This document shows, piece by piece, positions 60,360-64,000 of a stretch of 64,000 nucleotides of DNA. The position numbers and the translations under genes were made by a program. Each line of letters opens with the position of its first letter. Positions within the stretch are counted from its first letter, which is position 1. A model generated the notes under the pieces. That model was not told the origin of the DNA and made no database searches. It was given only the letters and a program-made list of their open reading frames with translations. This stretch comes from Myxococcales bacterium (lineage in GTDB: Bacteria; Myxococcota_A; UBA796; GCA-2862545), in the NCBI GenBank assembly GCA_019634415.1, contig JAHQVJ010000013.1, forward strand, positions 62,001 through 126,000. The letters run 5' to 3'.

Positions 60360-61709
60360 GTGGCGGTGAAGGTGCACGTCGTGGCCGGCTTTCTGGGGGC
60401 GGGGAAGACCACCGTGCTCTCCCACCTCCTGAAGGGCCTGTCCGGCGAGCGGGTGGGCTTGGTGGTCAACGACTTCGGTGAGGCGGCCATCGATCGCGAG
60501 ATCCTCGCACCGGACGGTGGGGACGTGCGGGAAATCCGCGGCTCGTGTGTGTGCTGTACGGCTCCCGAGGGGTTCGTGGCGGAGCTGGCGTCGCTGCTCG
60601 AGGGCGGCCAGCTCGATCGGATCTTCGTGGAGCCGACGGGACTGGCCCGGCCTGCGGACGTGGTGGACACGCTGCGGCGTGCCCCGTTCTTCGACCAGCT
60701 TCAGCTGCAGCCTCTCATCGTGGTGGTGGACCCGGCGCGCATCGTGCGGGGCGAGGTCTCCGACGACGTGCTCGCGCAGGCCGCCGTGGGCGACGTGATC
60801 GTGGCGAACCGTATCGATCAGGCCACCTCCTTCGAGATGGAGCTGTACCGGAGCTGGCTCCAGTCGCTGTGGCCGCCGCCTCGGCAAGCCCACGAGACCC
60901 AGTTCGGGGAGGTTCCCCACGAGGTGCTTCAGTGGGGGGAGCAGCCCGCCCCGGAGGACCGGATGGCTCGCAGCGAGGCCCTCTTCTCCCCACGTCGCGA
61001 CCACGACCACGACCACGACCATGCGCATGGCTTCGAGGTGCGAACGCTGTCGTGGGACCCCGACGTGGTGTTTCATCGCGGGAGGCTGCTCGACGTCGTG
61101 CGCGAGCTGTCCGCGGAGCGCGTGAAGGGGATCTTCCGAACCGACGAGGGCACCGTGCTGCTTCAGCGGGCGGCCTCCTCGCTACAGGAGTCCACCACGG
61201 GGCGACGGTCCGACAGCCGGGTGGACGTGATCGTGGCACATCCGGGCACCGAAGCCTTGGATGCGGCCGAGCAAGCGCTCGCCACGGCGGTCTTGGATCC
61301 GTCGGAGCGTCAGGCTCGTGCCCACACCCTCGAGGTGGCGCTACCCGACGGGAGCGTGCGGGCGTTCGATCGCGTGTCGTTGGCCGCGCTGCCCGATCCG
61401 GTGCCAGACGTGTCGGTGCTCGTCCCCAATCGCCAGGGAGCGGCTGCACGGATCTCCGAGGTCTTGAAGGCGGCGGCGGTTGGGAGCAGTGGAGACGCCG
61501 TGGTGGTCGCCGCGGATGGCTACGTCACCGAGCCCGTTCCCGTGGATGCCCTACTCAGCGGTGTGCTGCTGCACTCGATGGACGACGAGCCGCTGCCGCA
61601 GGGCAAGGGCGGGCCCTTCCGGCTGCTGATCCCGGGCGATGCCGGGCCGGGAGGCCCCTGCGCCAACGTGAAGGCGGTGGTCCGGATCGCGCTGCGCGGG
61701 CCCTCCTGA
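60360..61709 (+). CDS. G3E-family (COG0523/CobW) GTPase fused to a molybdopterin-oxidoreductase-like domain
   Basis: 449 residues, GTG 60360 with GGAGG 5 nt upstream. The N-terminal ~300 residues are a COG0523 metallochaperone GTPase: Walker A 'GFLGAGKTT', metal motif 'GSCVCC', 'VEPTGLARP' (switch), and the CobW_C region after a His-rich metal loop 'RDHDHDHDHAHG'. Residues about 325-449 add a domain with 'VVAADGYVTEPVPVDALLSGVLLHSMDDEPLPQGKGGPFRLLIPGDAG', strongly like the sulfite-oxidase/YedY molybdopterin-binding fold ('DGY...L..GepLP..hGgPlRlvvPg'). The catalytic Cys of that family is not evident. The fusion suggests delivery of a metal to, or sensing of, a molybdenum-type cofactor; inference. 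Confidence 0.85.
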   Translation: MAVKVHVVAGFLGAGKTTVLSHLLKGLSGERVGLVVNDFGEAAIDREILAPDGGDVREIRGSCVCCTAPEGFVAELASLLEGGQLDRIFVEPTGLARPADVVDTLRRAPFFDQLQLQPLIVVVDPARIVRGEVSDDVLAQAAVGDVIVANRIDQATSFEMELYRSWLQSLWPPPRQAHETQFGEVPHEVLQWGEQPAPEDRMARSEALFSPRRDHDHDHDHAHGFEVRTLSWDPDVVFHRGRLLDVVRELSAERVKGIFRTDEGTVLLQRAASSLQESTTGRRSDSRVDVIVAHPGTEALDAAEQALATAVLDPSERQARAHTLEVALPDGSVRAFDRVSLAALPDPVPDVSVLVPNRQGAAARISEVLKAAAVGSSGDAVVVAADGYVTEPVPVDALLSGVLLHSMDDEPLPQGKGGPFRLLIPGDAGPGGPCANVKAVVRIALRGPS

Positions 61710-61715
61710 AGGCCG

Positions 61716-63239
61716 TCACCAGCCTGCTTGCCATTGGTGCTCGGCTTCGTCCATGCGGTCGATGGCGTTCTCGATCTCGATGGGGAAGTTGGCTGCCTCG
61801 GCCCGCAGCTTCATGGCGCGCACGAAGGAGGCGGCGTAGTCGGCGCGCACGTCGGCAGGGGCGGTGAGCACGTTGCGCCAGGCGGCTTCGAGCTCGGTGT
61901 CCTGGACGATGTAGGCGCCGAGGGCGGCCTCCTCGGCCATGACGGCCCTCACCAGACGCTGATCGGCACGCGTCTCCCAGGTGGCGAAATACCAGCCGAT
62001 GCCTCCGGCCACGCCCAAGAAGGCCATGGCACCGAGCATGGGCATGAGCGCGAATCGCGTCAACTGGCCCACGGTCAACCCACTGTCGCCGATGCTGCGG
62101 CGTCTGTTGCGTACGGAATCTCCGGCGTTCACCACCACCGCGCGGGGGGCCGGCTTCGGCGCCACCCGCTCCACGTAGTCGGGCACGCCCAGCGGAGTCG
62201 ATGCCTCCAAGGCGCGAGGAGCGGGGATGGGCGTGGCCGGCATGGTGTAGGGCGCCGGAAGCGGTGGCTGCTCCGGATCGATGGTGCTGTCGCCACGGTC
62301 GATGGGCTGCGCCTGCGCGGTGACGGGGCGATGGCCCAGCGCGGTGGCGATCTCCTGGAGGATGGCGTCCATCTCGGTCACGACGCCGCGATCCGGGAAG
62401 TCCTGTGTGACCTCGAGCCAAGGCGGCGGCTCCTTCGCGGGAGCCAGGTTCTTCATGCGCGACATCAAGGCGTTCTGCAGCTCACGGGCACTGGTGAACC
62501 GCTCCGTGGGCTCGAAGGCGCAGGCCTGGGTGACGACGGGCCGCAGCGGACGCGGCACGGGGGCCAGCAAGCCCTCGTAGGCCTCGGCATAGAACAGGTC
62601 GGAGGCGTGCCGACCTGCGAGCAGGGTGTACAGCAACGCGCCCAGGGCGAACAGATCCGTGGAGACGTTGGGTTCCCAGTACTGCCGCAGCTCGGGGGCG
62701 AGGTGGGCCCAGGGAGCGCCTGCACGTGTCTCCTCGTCGTCCCGGAGGTGGGCTCGCTGACCGAAGCGGGTGAGCACCGCCTCGCCGTCCTCGGCGAACT
62801 GCACCACGTCTGGGCGGGGGTGACCGTGGATGATGTCGCGCGAGTGGGCCCAGGCGAGCCCCTCGGCGCAGCGCGCCACGATGCGCACGGCCCACGCCGG
62901 GGTGACGGCCCCACGCCGCGCCAGGTGCTCGGCCACTGAGCCCACGAACCGGTCGCGCACCACGAAGGAGATGGCGCCGTCCTTGCCGACGTCGATCACA
63001 CGCTCGAGGGCGGGATGCTCCAGCTGGGCGGCCCGCTGGGCCACCGCCACCATCCGCTCGGCTGCCGTGGCGTCTCCGGGACGCGCCACACGGACGGAGC
63101 GCCATCGCTTCAGCCGAATGTCCCAGGCCAGGATGGAGGCCGTGTTGGCATCGGTTCCCTGGGTGCGCAGCAGCTCGTAGCGCCCAGCGAGGAGAGGCGG
63201 CCGAGGACCCTCGGGTGTTGAGCTCGTAGTTTCCGGCAT
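61716..63239 (-). CDS. membrane Ser/Thr-kinase-like pseudokinase
   Basis: 507 residues from ATG 63239; GTG 63248 is the listed alternative. Kinase-fold N-terminal half: 'GRYELLRTQGTDANTASILAWDIRLKRWRSVRVA' (the VAIK Lys is Arg), 'CAEGLAWAHSRDIIHGHPRPDVVQF' (HRDLKPxN becomes HGHPRPDVV), 'VLTRFGQRAHL' (DFG becomes RFG), and 'WAHLAPELRQYWEPNVSTDLFALGALLYTLLAGRHASD' (C-lobe). Three of the key residues are replaced, so it is a pseudokinase. A Pro-rich linker leads to one membrane helix ('LMPMLGAMAFLGVAGGIGWYFATW', about residues 395-420) and a ~90-residue extracytoplasmic helical domain. Shares a convergent 3' end with the G3E gene (6-bp gap). Confidence 0.85.
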   Translation of the reverse strand: MPETTSSTPEGPRPPLLAGRYELLRTQGTDANTASILAWDIRLKRWRSVRVARPGDATAAERMVAVAQRAAQLEHPALERVIDVGKDGAISFVVRDRFVGSVAEHLARRGAVTPAWAVRIVARCAEGLAWAHSRDIIHGHPRPDVVQFAEDGEAVLTRFGQRAHLRDDEETRAGAPWAHLAPELRQYWEPNVSTDLFALGALLYTLLAGRHASDLFYAEAYEGLLAPVPRPLRPVVTQACAFEPTERFTSARELQNALMSRMKNLAPAKEPPPWLEVTQDFPDRGVVTEMDAILQEIATALGHRPVTAQAQPIDRGDSTIDPEQPPLPAPYTMPATPIPAPRALEASTPLGVPDYVERVAPKPAPRAVVVNAGDSVRNRRRSIGDSGLTVGQLTRFALMPMLGAMAFLGVAGGIGWYFATWETRADQRLVRAVMAEEAALGAYIVQDTELEAAWRNVLTAPADVRADYAASFVRAMKLRAEAANFPIEIENAIDRMDEAEHQWQAGW

Positions 63240-63258
63240 ATCTCGCACGATGGGACGG

Positions 63259-63286
63259 TTGACTTACGAAAGCGACGGAGTTTAAC
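63259..63286 (+). promoter_or_regulatory. possible sigma70-type promoter for the rightmost lipoprotein gene
   Basis: TTGACT (63259) and TTTAAC (63281) are separated by 16 bp, in the only AT-rich stretch between the pseudokinase and the lipoprotein gene; a second -10-like TAGAAT lies at 63314. It is prediction by eye only. Confidence 0.3.
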
Positions 63287-63345
63287 CCAGCTGCGGGTGG
63301 GGAAGGGCGAGGGTAGAATGACGGCCATTGGGGGCTCGGGGACAG

Positions 63346-64000
63346 ATGGCTGGACGCCCACGCGCTGATCGATTGTCTGTGTACGCCAGGAGGGGACCTG
63401 TCACTGGGTTGCCCTGCTTGGTCCTCCTGCTCGTCCCATTCATCGGAGGCGTAGCCTGTTCGGGGAAAGGGGGCGATGGACAGCCCCCGGACGGGGTCGA
63501 ACGTCTCGATCCGGTAGAGCATCTTTCCAGGGCTTCCCTGGCCGTTCGGGGTACGCGACCCTCGGTCCCGGAGATCGAAGCGGTGCTACGAGACCCTGCA
63601 GCGTTGGCCACCCTGGTGGATGGCTGGCTCGACGGGCCCGCGTTCGGGCAGACGGTCAAGGACCTGCACGCAGAGCTGTTCCTGCTGCGGGCCGACACCA
63701 ACTTCCAGCTGCCGGTGCAGGGGATCCTCGAGGATCGAGGCTACAACCAGGCCGACGTTCACTTCTCCACGGTCGAGGCGCCGCTGGAGTTCGTGCGCGA
63801 GATCGTGCAGGACGACGTGCCCTACACCCAGATCCTCACGGCCGACTACACGGTGGCCAACGAGGTGGTGGCGGCCATCTATGGGCTGCCCTTCGAGCAG
63901 GGTGGGGCCGAGTGGCAGCACACGGAGTGGGTGGACGGCCGGCCGCAGTCGGGCTTGCTGTCGGACTCGGAGATGTGGCGTCGGCACGTGTCGAACGCGG
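63346..64000 (+). CDS. lipoprotein, N-terminal part (runs off right edge)
   Basis: Not in the ORF track because no stop is reached. ATG 63346 opens MAGRPRADRLSVYARR, then a hydrophobic signal core (GLPCLVLLLVPFIGGVAC) with lipobox GGVAC. The mature part begins with a Gly/Pro-rich spacer, then 'HLSRASLAVRGTRPSVPEIEAVLRDPAALATLVDGWLDGPAF' and 'DLHAELFLLRADTNF', a helical pattern that reminds me of DUF1549/DUF1592-type proteins, where heme-binding CxxCH motifs appear further along. The last visible residues 'SEMWRRHVSNA' would fit the stretch just before such a motif. At least 218 residues are in the window; assignment is tentative. Confidence 0.6.
   Translation, partial: MAGRPRADRLSVYARRGPVTGLPCLVLLLVPFIGGVACSGKGGDGQPPDGVERLDPVEHLSRASLAVRGTRPSVPEIEAVLRDPAALATLVDGWLDGPAFGQTVKDLHAELFLLRADTNFQLPVQGILEDRGYNQADVHFSTVEAPLEFVREIVQDDVPYTQILTADYTVANEVVAAIYGLPFEQGGAEWQHTEWVDGRPQSGLLSDSEMWRRHVSNA

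Overview
The window is GC-rich, densely coding and reads on both strands. It looks like chromosomal DNA of a Myxococcota / former Deltaproteobacteria-type bacterium. The signs are MopE-type metal-binding lipoproteins (DCDD...PGA motifs), a MYXO-CTERM-like sorting tail, several Ser/Thr-kinase-like proteins that have lost catalytic residues, a fused isobutyryl-CoA mutase, and many lipoproteins of unknown role. Genes in operons are very often joined by 4-bp GTGA/ATGA stop-start overlaps, which I used to choose several starts. No phage, insertion sequence or CRISPR array is visible.

Layout. 1-2.5 kb: the tail of an M48-type peptidase and a GNAT acetyltransferase. 2.5-8.2 kb: a 2-oxoacid dehydrogenase-like cluster (E1beta-like, E2, E1alpha-like, E3) plus lipoyl synthase; E2 and E3 look active, while both E1 subunits have lost hallmark thiamine-diphosphate residues. 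8.2-13.4 kb: a beta-helix lipoprotein, a PDZ protein, a desaturase, an NTF2-like protein and a possible hydrolase. 15.0-23.5 kb: the most striking part, an eight-gene minus-strand operon in which every junction is an overlap of at most 4 bp or a 1-bp gap. It encodes two B12-binding radical SAM enzymes, two GNAT-type proteins, BtaA and BtaB (betaine lipid DGTS synthesis), a Rieske oxygenase and a cytochrome P450. A third B12-type radical SAM gene converges on it and a LysR regulator lies just upstream. I infer a pathway for a modified betaine lipid.

24.5-33.6 kb: an outer-membrane-like protein, an M1-peptidase-like protein without a zinc motif, a beta-lactamase-fold serine hydrolase, a YhcG/DUF1016 nuclease, an unrecognised 779-residue protein, two tandem unusual tRNA-like genes (one with anticodon TTA), and a MopE-type lipoprotein. 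33.6-42.4 kb: a 2321-residue protein with a pseudokinase head and a very long Ala/Glu-rich coiled coil, in a run with a 5'-3' exonuclease, a DUF547 lipoprotein and a 47-residue membrane peptide.

42.5-52.4 kb: icmF, an AraC regulator, a DUF4345 membrane protein, and a leuA-leuC-leuD-leuB operon preceded by a Leu-rich leader ORF and a perfect 15-bp terminator stem, a leucine attenuator. 52.4-64 kb: a DUF3179 protein, a small protein with a possible ATC start, MiaE, a TPR protein, a metallo-beta-lactamase-fold hydrolase, a MYXO-CTERM-like PKD protein, small membrane/lipoproteins, two more pseudokinase-like membrane proteins flanking a G3E GTPase fused to a molybdopterin-oxidoreductase-like domain, and a lipoprotein gene running off the right edge.

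All calls rest on reading translated sequence and recalled family patterns; no database search was run.
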